Positions 16,547 through 24,610 of a stretch of 64,000 nt of DNA are shown here, piece after piece. The position numbers were made by a program, and so were the translations under genes. The stretch comes from Aidingimonas halophila (GTDB lineage: Bacteria; Pseudomonadota; Gammaproteobacteria; Pseudomonadales; Halomonadaceae): NCBI RefSeq assembly GCF_900106955.1, contig NZ_FNNI01000004.1, forward strand, positions 310,001 through 374,000, given 5' to 3'. Below the pieces are notes generated by a model. The model had not been told where the DNA came from and did no database searches. It was given only the letters and a program-made list of their open reading frames with translations. The stretch's first letter is position 1; each line of letters opens with the position of its first letter.

Positions 16547-17059
16547 ATGATGGAAATACAGATCGCTACTTCCGAAGATTGCCGAGCCATCGCTGAGTTG
16601 CACGTTCAAGTGTGGCAATACGCTTACCGTGACATTCTGCCGGAACAGTACCTTGCTTCCTTATCGGTGACGGAGCGCGAGGCTATGTGGCGGCGCGTGG
16701 TCGAGGGGCAGACGGCTCAATTGCTGGTAGCTCGTATTGCCGGTGGGGTTGTCGGTTTCGTTGCCTTTGGGACATCGCGTGACGAAGATGCGTCAACCGA
16801 CCGAGCAGAGATTTGGGCCATTTATGTCAACGTTACATTTTGGTCTATGGGAGTAGGCCGTCACCTGTGGCTTCAAGCGCAACAGCGCATTTTGGCGGAA
16901 GAGTACAAGTCGGTCAGTCTATGGGTTCTCGCTGAGAACGAAAGAGCGTTGCGGTTTTATGAGCGTGCAGGGTTTGTGGTAGAGCCACAGTCCCGCAAGT
17001 CATTTGAGCTTGGTGGAACCACCGTCGAGGAGCTTCGCTATTCTCGTGGTGTTGGCTAA
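16547..17059 (+). CDS. GNAT family acetyltransferase
   Basis: 170 aa from ATG 16547, or ATG 16550. IQIATSEDCRAIAELHVQVWQ at the start, the central AEIWAIYVNVTFWSMGVGRHLW (the acetyl-CoA loop, here SMGVGR rather than RGKGIG) and NERALRFYERAGF at the end define a GNAT N-acetyltransferase. It sits directly against the attC core, so translation likely depends on upstream transcription. The substrate is unknown. Confidence 0.85.
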   Translation: MMEIQIATSEDCRAIAELHVQVWQYAYRDILPEQYLASLSVTEREAMWRRVVEGQTAQLLVARIAGGVVGFVAFGTSRDEDASTDRAEIWAIYVNVTFWSMGVGRHLWLQAQQRILAEEYKSVSLWVLAENERALRFYERAGFVVEPQSRKSFELGGTTVEELRYSRGVG

Positions 17060-17124
17060 CAAATGGCTGTTGTCGGACGCACCTACGCTGCGCTCCGGTA
17101 CGCCGCAAAGCTAGAGCGTTAATT
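17054..17124 (+). repeat. attC site
   Basis: R'' GGCTAAC at 17054-17060, R' GTTAATT at 17118-17124, with CCTACGCTGCGCTCCGG in the loop. Confidence 0.85.
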
Positions 17125-17133
17125 GGTAGAGAC

Positions 17134-17544
17134 ATGGAACCAGTCATCCAGGAAGAAATAAGCGGTTGTGGCATTGCGGCAAGTGCTGCTCTAGCAGGTA
17201 TGAGCTATGCGGAGGCCAAGCGCAAGGCAAATGCACTGGGCATTTACGCCGCAGACACGGCACTCTGGTCGGAGACAGCGCACGTTCGGAAACTTCTACG
17301 GGAATTCGGTATCTCGGTGTCGCCGAAAGAAACACCATTCGAGTCTTGGGAGCGCCTTCCGGACAGGGCCCTAATGGCTATTAAATGGCGTATGGAACAG
17401 GGTAAGCCGTTCTGGCATTGGGTCGTGTTTGTGAGAGAGGGCGGCGAGGCAAAGGTGCTTGACTCCAAAAAGGCACTGAAATCAAACGTCCGCCGGGATT
17501 TCTGGCGCATCAAGCCGAAGTGGTACATTGAGGTATCCAATTAA
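17134..17544 (+). CDS. C39/papain-like cysteine peptidase fold protein
   Basis: 136 aa. A cysteine near residue 12 in SGCGIAASAALAGMSY, a histidine in PFWHWVVFV near residue 92 and an aspartate in VLDSKK near 107 are spaced as the Cys-His-Asp triad of C39-type peptidases. There is no signal peptide and no ABC transporter. Similar short proteins are common anonymous cassette cargo. Peptidase activity is not proven; the fold call is moderate. Stop codon lies in R''. Confidence 0.5.
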   Translation: MEPVIQEEISGCGIAASAALAGMSYAEAKRKANALGIYAADTALWSETAHVRKLLREFGISVSPKETPFESWERLPDRALMAIKWRMEQGKPFWHWVVFVREGGEAKVLDSKKALKSNVRRDFWRIKPKWYIEVSN

Positions 17545-17640
17545 CAGGGCGTAGCAGTACGCGGCCGGTAGTCGCCGAACGCCCTCTCCGAGGCTCATTC
17601 GTCGCCACTCCAAGGTCGCCGCTGTGCTTCGACGTTATGC
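17539..17640 (+). repeat. attC site (102 bp)
   Basis: R'' AATTAAC at 17539-17545, R' GTTATGC at 17634-17640. The variable terminal structure is longer than in neighbours. Confidence 0.85.
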
Positions 17641-17661
17641 ATTGAAGGTTGAGCACCAACC

Positions 17662-18126
17662 ATGAACTGTATCTTTTGCGAAATAGCTGCCGGTAGAGCG
17701 CACTGTCACAAGATCTGGGAAGACGCCAGGCACATGGCCTTTCTGTCGATTTTTCCCAATACGCCTGGATTCTCGGTTGTCATTCCGAAACGGCATATCT
17801 CGAGTTATTTGTTCGTTCAGGATGATGATATTGTTTCGGATTTGGTGCTCGCAGCCAAGCAGGTGGCGCTTCTTCTCGATGAGGCCTTAGATGGCGTAGC
17901 TCGTACGGGAATGATCTTCGAGGGCTATGGGGTAGACCATCTTCACGTGAAGCTCTTTCCGATGCATGGCACCGGCAGCGGTTCAGAGTTCAAGCCAATT
18001 TCCTCAAGCGTGGACAAATACTTCAAGCGCTATGAGGGCTATATTTCATCGCATGATTACAGGCGTGCTGATGATGAGGATCTGGCGAAGCTCGCAGCAT
18101 GCATCAGAGCGAAGTCCAATATATAA
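17662..18126 (+). CDS. HIT family nucleotide hydrolase
   Basis: 154 aa. CIFCEIAAGRAHCHKIWED at the start and VVIPKRHISSYLF in the middle are typical; the triad region reads DHLHVKLFP near residue 94, a variant of HxHxH. HIT enzymes split dinucleoside polyphosphates or nucleoside phosphoramidates. CXXC at residues 3-6 may bind zinc as in some HIT proteins. Stop codon overlaps a degenerate R''-R' site. Confidence 0.85.
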   Translation: MNCIFCEIAAGRAHCHKIWEDARHMAFLSIFPNTPGFSVVIPKRHISSYLFVQDDDIVSDLVLAAKQVALLLDEALDGVARTGMIFEGYGVDHLHVKLFPMHGTGSGSEFKPISSSVDKYFKRYEGYISSHDYRRADDEDLAKLAACIRAKSNI

Positions 18127-18200
18127 CGAGGTCAAGCAGCAGCGTGCACTTCTTGCGCTGGCCCTCGCTATGCTCGGTCGCTCGTGTGGGAGCATAAGGT
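18121..18200 (+). repeat. Degenerate attC, R' mutated
   Basis: R'' ATATAAC at 18121-18127 is good. No GTT occurs in the next 190 bp; at the expected place GAGCATAAGG (18191-18199) stands where GAGCGTTAGG would be. The cassette junction is probably no longer recombined. Confidence 0.5.
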
Positions 18201-18303
18201 GCTGTCCTTCGAGCGTGAGGCATGGATTGATTGTGTCCTGGCAAGCGGGGAAGGAGCCGACCTGGATGGATACTGCAGCCGCCACTTTTCCGCAGACGTG
18301 TAA
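18199..18303 (+). CDS. 34-codon ORF, possible remnant cassette gene
   Basis: GTG at 18199 to TAA at 18303. It lies between two degenerate attC sites, so it occupies the place of a cassette gene. The product (start VLSFEREAWIDCVLASGE) has natural composition but matches no family. It could be the tail of a longer gene. Confidence 0.25.
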   Translation: MLSFEREAWIDCVLASGEGADLDGYCSRHFSADV

Positions 18304-18315
18304 CTGCACCGTATG

Positions 18316-18430
18316 ACCCAACGCTGCAGATGACAAACCTACCTACGGCTTCGCCCGCTTGGACGGGTGGCGTTTCAAGCGCCTCATTCGTAGGTTGGCG
18401 CAGGCTTGCAACTGAGCTTCAGCATTAAGA
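18316..18430 (+). repeat. Degenerate long attC, R' mutated
   Basis: R'' ACCCAAC at 18316-18322, inner arms AACCTACCTACG and CGTAGGTTG, and ATTAAGA at 18424-18430 where GTTRRRY is expected. The G of the cleavage point is lost. Confidence 0.5.
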
Positions 18431-18440
18431 GGCAAAGACT

Positions 18441-18905
18441 GTGGAAATCGTTCCTTTGGCTGATAAGAAGGAGTTCATTGCAGAGTTGGCGGAGCTTCAC
18501 CATGCAGAGTGGACGCATTTGAACCCGTCGCTCACTTTGGAAGGGCGCGCCGAAGCAATTGCTGAGTCTGCAGGTCGAGAGGGTATCCCTTCAATCTTTA
18601 TTGCAGTATCAGGAAGTCAGCTTGTTGGTTCGGCTGCGCTAGTACAGAGCGATATGGACACAAAGCCGGATTTATCCCCTTGGTTAGCAGCCGTTTATGT
18701 CAAAGAGGGCTTCCGGCATCAAGGGATAGCAACGGAATTGATTGCTCGGTGCGAAGATGAAGCAATTCGTTCACATGCTAATACCTGGTATCTCTACACC
18801 GAGTTCGCCTCACGTCTTTATGAGAAGCTCGGCTGGCGTCATATGGAGCGATGCGAATACAAGGGAGTGACGGTCGATGTCATGTGCAAGCAGATCGCCT
18901 CTTAA
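18441..18905 (+). CDS. GNAT family acetyltransferase
   Basis: 154 aa from GTG 18441 with AGAGG upstream. WLAAVYVKEGFRHQGIATELI is the acetyl-CoA binding loop, and FASRLYEKLGWRHMERCEYKG the C-terminal GNAT part. Substrate unknown. It is the last complete cassette before the array is broken; its own attC is truncated, so it is likely immobile. Confidence 0.85.
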   Translation: MEIVPLADKKEFIAELAELHHAEWTHLNPSLTLEGRAEAIAESAGREGIPSIFIAVSGSQLVGSAALVQSDMDTKPDLSPWLAAVYVKEGFRHQGIATELIARCEDEAIRSHANTWYLYTEFASRLYEKLGWRHMERCEYKGVTVDVMCKQIAS

Positions 18906-18962
18906 CAAGCGCAGGCACAGCGACGGCCTTTTCGTTGTGGCTGCGCCTTTGCCATGGAAAAG
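18900..18962 (+). repeat. Truncated attC at the end of array part 1
   Basis: R'' TCTTAAC at 18900-18906 is followed by CACAGCGACGGCCTTTTCG, similar to the site at 11468, but the L'-R' half with GTTRRRY is missing. The sequence changes to the non-cassette block at about 18962. Confidence 0.7.
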
Positions 18963-18977
18963 GTACCGAAGCTTGGG

Positions 18978-19901
18978 TCAAGATCGCGAATTCTTTGACT
19001 GAATGAAAACGGCAACGGCAATCAGGACAAATCCGGCCACAAGCCCGAAATCCAGCCTCTCCGACAACAGCAATACGGAGCTTAACAAGCCAACCGCCGG
19101 TATCCCGAGAAAACTGACCGTGCTAGAAATTGCGGGCATGGTTCGGGCAATGTGCAACATACCCCAAAAGACGAAGGTCGTGGAAATAATACCGACATAG
19201 GTAGTCACCATCAGGCTTCGAATATCTAGGCCTTGAAGCAAAGAGACGTCACTGAAACCGATCGTCAGTGATGACAGCCCAAGAGTCGCAACCAGGAGTT
19301 GCCATGGCAGAAGCTGTAATGTCGACCACCCGGAAGGGTAGCGTCGCAGAAGGGCTATCTGAAATGCCCAGACAACGGCTGCAAGCAACAGTAAACCGTT
19401 ACCAAGCAAGGCTTGTGTATTCGACAAAGTATGAGTGGACGGCAGAAACAGGAACGCCAAACCGGCAAGGCCGAAAACTAGACTTGCAATGACGGAGCGA
19501 TCAAGTTTTTCATTCAGCCATACAACCGCCAGAGGTATCATCCAGATTGGACTAGTATAAGCCAGCAGTGCTGCGCGTCCGGCCGGGACCATGGTGACAC
19601 CGATCGTGATCAACCAGAGGAATGCCCCCATTTGCAGGCAGGCCACCGAAATAATGGGAAACCAGTCCTCGCGCCCGGGGAAACGAAACTGACGAGTCAT
19701 TTTTACCAGTACGAAAGCACTGATGGTGGCAAAGGCGAGACGCCATATCAAAAAGGCCTGAGGAGAAATGTTTTCAAGGGCCATTTTCATGAGTGGCCAC
19801 GATAGTCCACCTCCGAGGATAACTCCGGCGAAGATGAAACCGGTCCCTCGGCCAATCAAGCGAGAAATTGAGCTGACCAACAGTTCGCTATGATTCATCA
19901 T
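18978..19901 (-). CDS. EamA/DMT family transporter, copy 1
   Basis: 307 aa with ten predicted membrane helices in two EamA repeats (first repeat from GVILGGGLSWPLMKMAL, second from LLGNGLLLLAAVVWAFQI). Family members export amino acids or other metabolites. It is divergent from a LysR regulator at 20111, the usual arrangement for a regulated exporter. Substrate unknown. A second EamA/LysR pair in the same layout lies at 27675-29899. Confidence 0.85.
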   Translation of the reverse strand: MMNHSELLVSSISRLIGRGTGFIFAGVILGGGLSWPLMKMALENISPQAFLIWRLAFATISAFVLVKMTRQFRFPGREDWFPIISVACLQMGAFLWLITIGVTMVPAGRAALLAYTSPIWMIPLAVVWLNEKLDRSVIASLVFGLAGLAFLFLPSTHTLSNTQALLGNGLLLLAAVVWAFQIALLRRYPSGWSTLQLLPWQLLVATLGLSSLTIGFSDVSLLQGLDIRSLMVTTYVGIISTTFVFWGMLHIARTMPAISSTVSFLGIPAVGLLSSVLLLSERLDFGLVAGFVLIAVAVFIQSKNSRS

Positions 19902-20110
19902 TTATTCCTTGGCGGTTCTTTAACTGTTCTACAAGGCTCGAAATAATTGCTGAAGAGCGGTGGGCGAGTAGTGGGAAAGTACCTGCGTCACCTACTTCAA
20001 TTATTCAAAACTCTGTGTTCATTGCTATTATTGGATTCTGCAGGTCTCATTCTGCTCTGTAGTAAGCGCATATGGAAATCAACTGTTTTGATACACGGAG
20101 ATCAGTAATA

Positions 20111-21010
20111 ATGATGCGACTCGAGTTCCGACATCTTGAGACGGCCTATTGGACCTATAGGCTCGGTTCGTACGGTGCAGCCGCGGACAGGCTCAATACG
20201 ACACAACCCAATATTTCCATGCGCATCGCAGAAATGGAGCAACGTATTGGCACGGTTGTATTCCAGCGGGGAAAGCGACCGGTTACGCTCACTGCTGCTG
20301 GTCGAGAATTGATCGGATACGCAGAGCGTATACTCGCCTTGCGCGATGAACTGTCATTATTTTTCGAGGATGGGGAAGAGGAAACCGGTCGAATTCGGGT
20401 AGGATGCACCGAAACTATAGCGCTTTGGTGGCTTGCTGATTTTACGGTAGATGTGCAACGCGTCATGCCGAATATCGAGCTCGATATCGACGTCGATATT
20501 ACAGAGAAAACCTGGAAGAAATTGTGCAACGGCACAATAGATCTTGCTTTGGTTCCTGATGATCAACTTCAACAACGGGTTATCAGACACAGTCTTGGCC
20601 AGGCGTCTATTGCTTGGATGGCATCTTCCGAACTGGTGCAACGAATGTCGACATTAGATACCATGGATTTAATTCGGCGATCCATCCTGAGCCTGTCTCC
20701 CGGATCGCGTTTGTATGCCGATCAATTTCGCTGGCTTGATATGCAGAGCATTCGCCCTGATCGCCTGACTTACTGCAATACGATGAGTGTCACGTCGCGG
20801 TTGGTAAGCGAAGGCGCTGGTGTGGCATTGCTACCTCCGGACCTGTTTGCCGGCGACAGTCTGCTACAGGAGTTGGAAGTCCAGCCGGCATTTGATTCTC
20901 TGCCGTTTGTCGCTACCTATCTTTCTCCCGCCTTCTCTCCATCGGTCGAGCGGATAGCCAAGCTGGCAGTGGCTAATAGCGGATTTCATCCGGGCGATGT
21001 GCAGGCATAA
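20111..21010 (+). CDS. LysR family transcriptional regulator
   Basis: 299 aa from ATG 20111 with GGAG at 20097-20100; an ATG at 20072 is less likely. The helix-turn-helix spans residues about 5-65 (HLETAYWTYRLGSYGAAADRLNTTQPNISMRI), followed by an effector domain (GRIRVGCTETIALWWL... GAGVALLPPDL). The 170-bp divergent gap to the EamA gene should hold its operator. The ligand is unknown. An IS3 fragment begins right after the stop. Confidence 0.85.
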   Translation: MMRLEFRHLETAYWTYRLGSYGAAADRLNTTQPNISMRIAEMEQRIGTVVFQRGKRPVTLTAAGRELIGYAERILALRDELSLFFEDGEEETGRIRVGCTETIALWWLADFTVDVQRVMPNIELDIDVDITEKTWKKLCNGTIDLALVPDDQLQQRVIRHSLGQASIAWMASSELVQRMSTLDTMDLIRRSILSLSPGSRLYADQFRWLDMQSIRPDRLTYCNTMSVTSRLVSEGAGVALLPPDLFAGDSLLQELEVQPAFDSLPFVATYLSPAFSPSVERIAKLAVANSGFHPGDVQA

Positions 21011-21020
21011 TACCTAGCCC

Positions 21021-21165
21021 GCATTGATAGCCCAGAGACTGATGTGACCGTTCTCCTTTGTAGTACCGGATCCAGTTGTTGATCACTGCTCTGGCTCGTC
21101 CCAGCGACTCGAGCCGATTCAGCCAGATACACACCTCCTTCAGGGCCGCGTAAAAGATATGCATA
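21021..21165 (-). pseudogene. IS3-family transposase C-terminal fragment
   Basis: On the minus strand the reading KEVCIWLNRLESLGRARAVINNW...YKGERSHQSLGYQ matches the end of the IS3-family OrfB integrase core. Only about 45 residues remain; no terminal repeats are seen. Confidence 0.7.
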
Positions 21166-21343
21166 ACGGATGCTTGAGCCGCTGAAGTCACCCCTTTGGA
21201 AGTGGCGACATGGTCACGCCATTCCGATTCAAAGTCCACAGAAGGGGCAAGGGGCGTGAACCTTTCGTATATCACATCCCTAATGTTCTTGGATTGTCAT
21301 AAAAGTTTTTATTTAATTTTAAAACTGTAAGTTTAGTGCTAAC

Positions 21344-22066
21344 TCAAATCAATCCCTGATGTGCAGCAGTGGCTATAGCTTGAGCCCGGTTGGTTACATC
21401 TAGTTTTCTATAGATGTTGCGGAGATGGAATTTTACCGTTCCTTCGGAGAGGCTGAGGATCATTCCAATTTCCCATACCGTTTTTCCTTCACTTGCCCAC
21501 TTCAATACTTCTGATTCACGCAGTGACAGTGGTCGTATACTCTTATTCTTGTCCATGCCGTTCGTTGCCGTATGTAGTGCTGGCATGGCGTTGTAAAGGA
21601 CCCAGCGTGCCGTCGGTTTCAGCACATTACTTTCGACACATAGGGAACAGACCGTCATTATTTCTGAGTTATCTTGATAAAATCTACACGCGAATCCGGT
21701 GTGCAGGCCATAGTGCGCGGCCGTTTCAAAAAAGGTAGCCGGGCAACAATCCTCAAAGTGTTTATACGCGTCCTCCCAGGAGTAAATATTTGAGGCTAAA
21801 TATGCATACCGGATGACTGGATCGATCGTGCCGAAATCTTGTGCCAGATATGTTCGAACCCATTCTGGATGATAGTTGTGGTTAGCAATGTGCCTGATTG
21901 AAGAAGCGGGTGAGAGCCTGACCTGACAAAGAATGATGCCATCACAACAGATGACATCACGCAGCCAGCCAAGTGTGTCTGGAATGCCTCGATCAGGATA
22001 TGCTAGGCAGCTTCTCATGTGCTCAATGAGGCCAACAAGGGGGGCTTGATCGATGTCATTGGGCAT
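21344..22066 (-). CDS. LuxR-type acyl-homoserine-lactone receptor
   Basis: 240 aa. The N-terminal autoinducer domain keeps the conserved residues as in TraR/LuxR: W and Y in PEWVRTYL, D-P in GTIDPV, W in YSWEDA, and G in HYGLHTG. The C-terminal LuxR helix-turn-helix runs from LSLRESEVLKWASEGKTVWEIG to FHLRNIYRKLDVTNRAQA. It is divergent from a luxI-type gene, so it is probably a complete quorum-sensing pair. An 18-bp palindromic box (22230-22247) lies in the shared intergenic region and is repeated before the lasso peptide gene. Confidence 0.88.
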   Translation of the reverse strand: MPNDIDQAPLVGLIEHMRSCLAYPDRGIPDTLGWLRDVICCDGIILCQVRLSPASSIRHIANHNYHPEWVRTYLAQDFGTIDPVIRYAYLASNIYSWEDAYKHFEDCCPATFFETAAHYGLHTGFACRFYQDNSEIMTVCSLCVESNVLKPTARWVLYNAMPALHTATNGMDKNKSIRPLSLRESEVLKWASEGKTVWEIGMILSLSEGTVKFHLRNIYRKLDVTNRAQAIATAAHQGLI

Positions 22067-22229
22067 GGCTTTATCAACTCCCTCTGGCGTTCGAGAGCTA
22101 TCTTAGTATAGCGCGCCCGTTTTTAATGTAAATGATAATCAGTAGTCTCCATGACTGTGTCGTACTAACATCGACCCGAGCTGCTAGTTACCTATAAATC
22201 AATCGTCTATGTGGCTGGCTCCCAGCCAC

Positions 22230-22247
22230 CCTGTCCATCCGGTTAGT
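22230..22247. promoter_or_regulatory. Candidate lux-type box upstream of luxI
   Basis: CCTGTCCATCCGGTTAGT, ending 58 bp before the luxI-like ATG. It matches the box at 27382-27399 in 16 of 18 positions and is an imperfect palindrome. Confidence 0.55.
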
Positions 22248-22305
22248 AGCCTGTCCTTTCGTTGAAGGCGAAGCTAATGCTGGATACGAGATATATGGGG
22301 GCAGT

Positions 22306-23019
22306 ATGGCGATTGGTACCGAAACAGCGCAATTGCCTTGCTCGAGTCATGGTGATGTTACTGCAGTCACGCTGGATCGCCACGGTTACCGTCTTGAGTT
22401 CCCGTTGCGCGGCAGACGATTAGCCCAAGCGTTCGAACTTAGAGCCAAGGTCTTCTGTGGTGAGCTTGGATGGGTTGGTCATCCGGGGCAGTTGCAAGAG
22501 GTCGATGTTTTTGATGCCAGCGTCTGGCACCTTGGTGTTCTGGCGCAGAGTCAATTAGCCGCGTATCTACGAGTTCATCCATATGGAGCGCCTTGGATGA
22601 TCAGTAGTGTCTTTGCTGACGTCGTACCACCAGACTGCGTCCTACGATGTCCTGGTGCCTGCGAAGTATCACGCCTGGTCGTAGCGCCTGCATTCCGGCG
22701 TACCGTCTTCTCGGATGGGCAGACTGCCGCCGGTTTGGTTTGCCAGCTATTGTATGCTCTCTGTGTACTCAACCAGATCGACACAGTGCACATGATCGTT
22801 ACCCTCCGTGCACTTCGCGCCCTGAAGCTACAAGGCCTCCCTTGCCGGTCATGGCTACATCATTCATGTCAGTGTGATCGGGATGCGCCGGTTTTCGCTA
22901 CTCTGAACTGGGAAGAATTTCGGTCGAGTACTGAGTCGCTCATTGCCAAACGACGCCCTGCGTTTCTGGCTACGGCGGAACAGGCTAGGTTCGCCATAGT
23001 GGAAAGCGGGCCGTGCTGA
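22306..23019 (+). CDS. LuxI-type acyl-homoserine-lactone synthase
   Basis: 237 aa. The LuxI hallmark residues are present in order: R and F in ELRAKVF, W in ELGWVG, two Asp in EVDVFDAS, R in AYLRVHP, F in SSVFADV and E-x-x-R in ACEVSRL. The enzyme would join an acyl group to S-adenosylmethionine to make an acyl-homoserine lactone. It has an extended N-terminus of about 25 residues. The acyl chain cannot be predicted. It is divergent from the receptor at 21344 and tail-to-tail with the lasso cyclase gene 12 bp away. Confidence 0.8.
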   Translation: MAIGTETAQLPCSSHGDVTAVTLDRHGYRLEFPLRGRRLAQAFELRAKVFCGELGWVGHPGQLQEVDVFDASVWHLGVLAQSQLAAYLRVHPYGAPWMISSVFADVVPPDCVLRCPGACEVSRLVVAPAFRRTVFSDGQTAAGLVCQLLYALCVLNQIDTVHMIVTLRALRALKLQGLPCRSWLHHSCQCDRDAPVFATLNWEEFRSSTESLIAKRRPAFLATAEQARFAIVESGPC

Positions 23020-23031
23020 AGCGCTACGATG

Positions 23032-24606
23032 CTACAACAGCCTTTGGTAAGCGTCTATGAGTAGCGCAGTGGTAAGGAGCTTAAGAAGATCGTGGTCAAA
23101 TCCACCACAGCCTAGTGCCGTCTGGTTATACACTTCTCTAAACCTTTTACGATCGATAAGTTCCCACTGAGCGAGCTGTCCCTCGAGGACCAGCGCTTCC
23201 AGATACGCTCTATTGTTCCATAATGCTTTCTGAAAAGCCCCTGTAACCGAGCCTTTCCTGCGTCGAAAAACGGCAGTTGTATTATAGTGTTTCGCGACTT
23301 TTTGCCGGAAAGGCAGGCGCGTGTGATTTTGATCATAAAGTGCGTCTGTAGGAAGCGATAGGGCGTAACGAAGCATTTCATCTTGAGTAAATGGCCTCAA
23401 ATACTGCGCTCGCTCATCGCAGATGACACGATAGCTGTTCTCGCTGATAGCATCTTGCATCAATGCGCGCCTTAAAGATTCATTTCTCACCGCTGTAAGC
23501 GAGGGACGATCTTGATGGAAGTCCGTAATTACTTCCTTTCGGAGAAACTTATTAACCGGATTTGGAGATGTCTTCACCATTGCTCGCAACACCCGGATAT
23601 AACTAACCGAGTACAATTGAGCGTAGTGGCTGAGTTTCCGGGCGAATACCGAAGGTTGTCTACGCAAGGTACCCCGTAGCGTTGCCACCGGCACAGGGTC
23701 GAGAAAGATATGGTCGCCACCATGGCCATCCAGGATCGTCACAGGCCGTGTCTTGGTTCGTATCGATAGTTCCTCCGCGAGCCGATAGATTACGGCCTGG
23801 AAGGCGAGTGCAGTCGAAGGAGCTGCAGGTAGAGGGCGCTGGATCGGACGAAAGAGCAAATCCTCCGAAAGCGTTAAAGAGAAGTGCTCGACCCCGAGTT
23901 CGTCGGCAATAGCCGAGGCAATCTTCGCGTCATCGTGCGCACTTCCGCCCGGGAAGTACCAAGTACAGGCCACAGGCTGCTCTACCCCGTATACCGCAGC
24001 AGCGGCAAAGAGCAAAGACGTCGAGTCACATCCGCCCGAGAACGAAACGCCGAAACGCTCTGTAAGTGACTCTCGTTGAAGCAATTCTTCAAGTATCGCT
24101 GCCGGATCTCCAGCGGCATTGCTGACGTCGTGCATTGAGTCTAATTTCGAGGCGATGTGGAGCGCTCCTCCACGCTGAAGGTGAGCCACTCCGCCGGCGG
24201 GGATGACATGCACATCTCGCCAAACTGAGAAACCCAGTGCACGGTCGTTATTCAGGTGTGCGACAATCTTCTCAGGTGCTGGTGTGTTAGTTCCTTTCTC
24301 AAGCACCTCCTCAAGTGTGCTTCCGACCAATACACTCGAAGACGCCGTTCGTAAATAGACCTCGCGGCAACTACCCAAGGGATTCCGTACCCTTATTTCG
24401 TCGCCTTCGGCTTCGACATACGGGGCGCGAGCCGTGCGACTTGGCGCCATCTCGCTGGATATGCTTTGCCCTTGCGCTGGTGTAATTGAGTTGTCATCGA
24501 GGCGTATCAACAGCGGGACACGCTCGATGAGGTGGTGCGCAACACATTCCGTGCAAGGGTTATTGCCGCCATCACGTAGCCCAACCGGTGAGTGCACCAA
24601 AGACAT
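23032..24606 (-). CDS. Lasso peptide macrolactam synthetase (C protein)
   Basis: 524 aa from the ATG at 24606, 4 bases after the ABC gene stop, with GGGAG upstream; a longer reading to 24693 overlaps that gene. The asparagine-synthetase-like ATP site is clear: VSFSGGCDSTSLLFAA (the SGGxDS loop) and ILDGHGGDHIFLDPV. Lasso C proteins adenylate the ring Asp/Glu and close it on the N-terminus of the core. The N-terminal part is a weak glutaminase-like domain. It is the last gene of an A-B-D-C operon. Confidence 0.85.
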   Translation of the reverse strand: MSLVHSPVGLRDGGNNPCTECVAHHLIERVPLLIRLDDNSITPAQGQSISSEMAPSRTARAPYVEAEGDEIRVRNPLGSCREVYLRTASSSVLVGSTLEEVLEKGTNTPAPEKIVAHLNNDRALGFSVWRDVHVIPAGGVAHLQRGGALHIASKLDSMHDVSNAAGDPAAILEELLQRESLTERFGVSFSGGCDSTSLLFAAAAVYGVEQPVACTWYFPGGSAHDDAKIASAIADELGVEHFSLTLSEDLLFRPIQRPLPAAPSTALAFQAVIYRLAEELSIRTKTRPVTILDGHGGDHIFLDPVPVATLRGTLRRQPSVFARKLSHYAQLYSVSYIRVLRAMVKTSPNPVNKFLRKEVITDFHQDRPSLTAVRNESLRRALMQDAISENSYRVICDERAQYLRPFTQDEMLRYALSLPTDALYDQNHTRLPFRQKVAKHYNTTAVFRRRKGSVTGAFQKALWNNRAYLEALVLEGQLAQWELIDRKRFREVYNQTALGCGGFDHDLLKLLTTALLIDAYQRLL

Positions 24607-24610
24607 AAGC

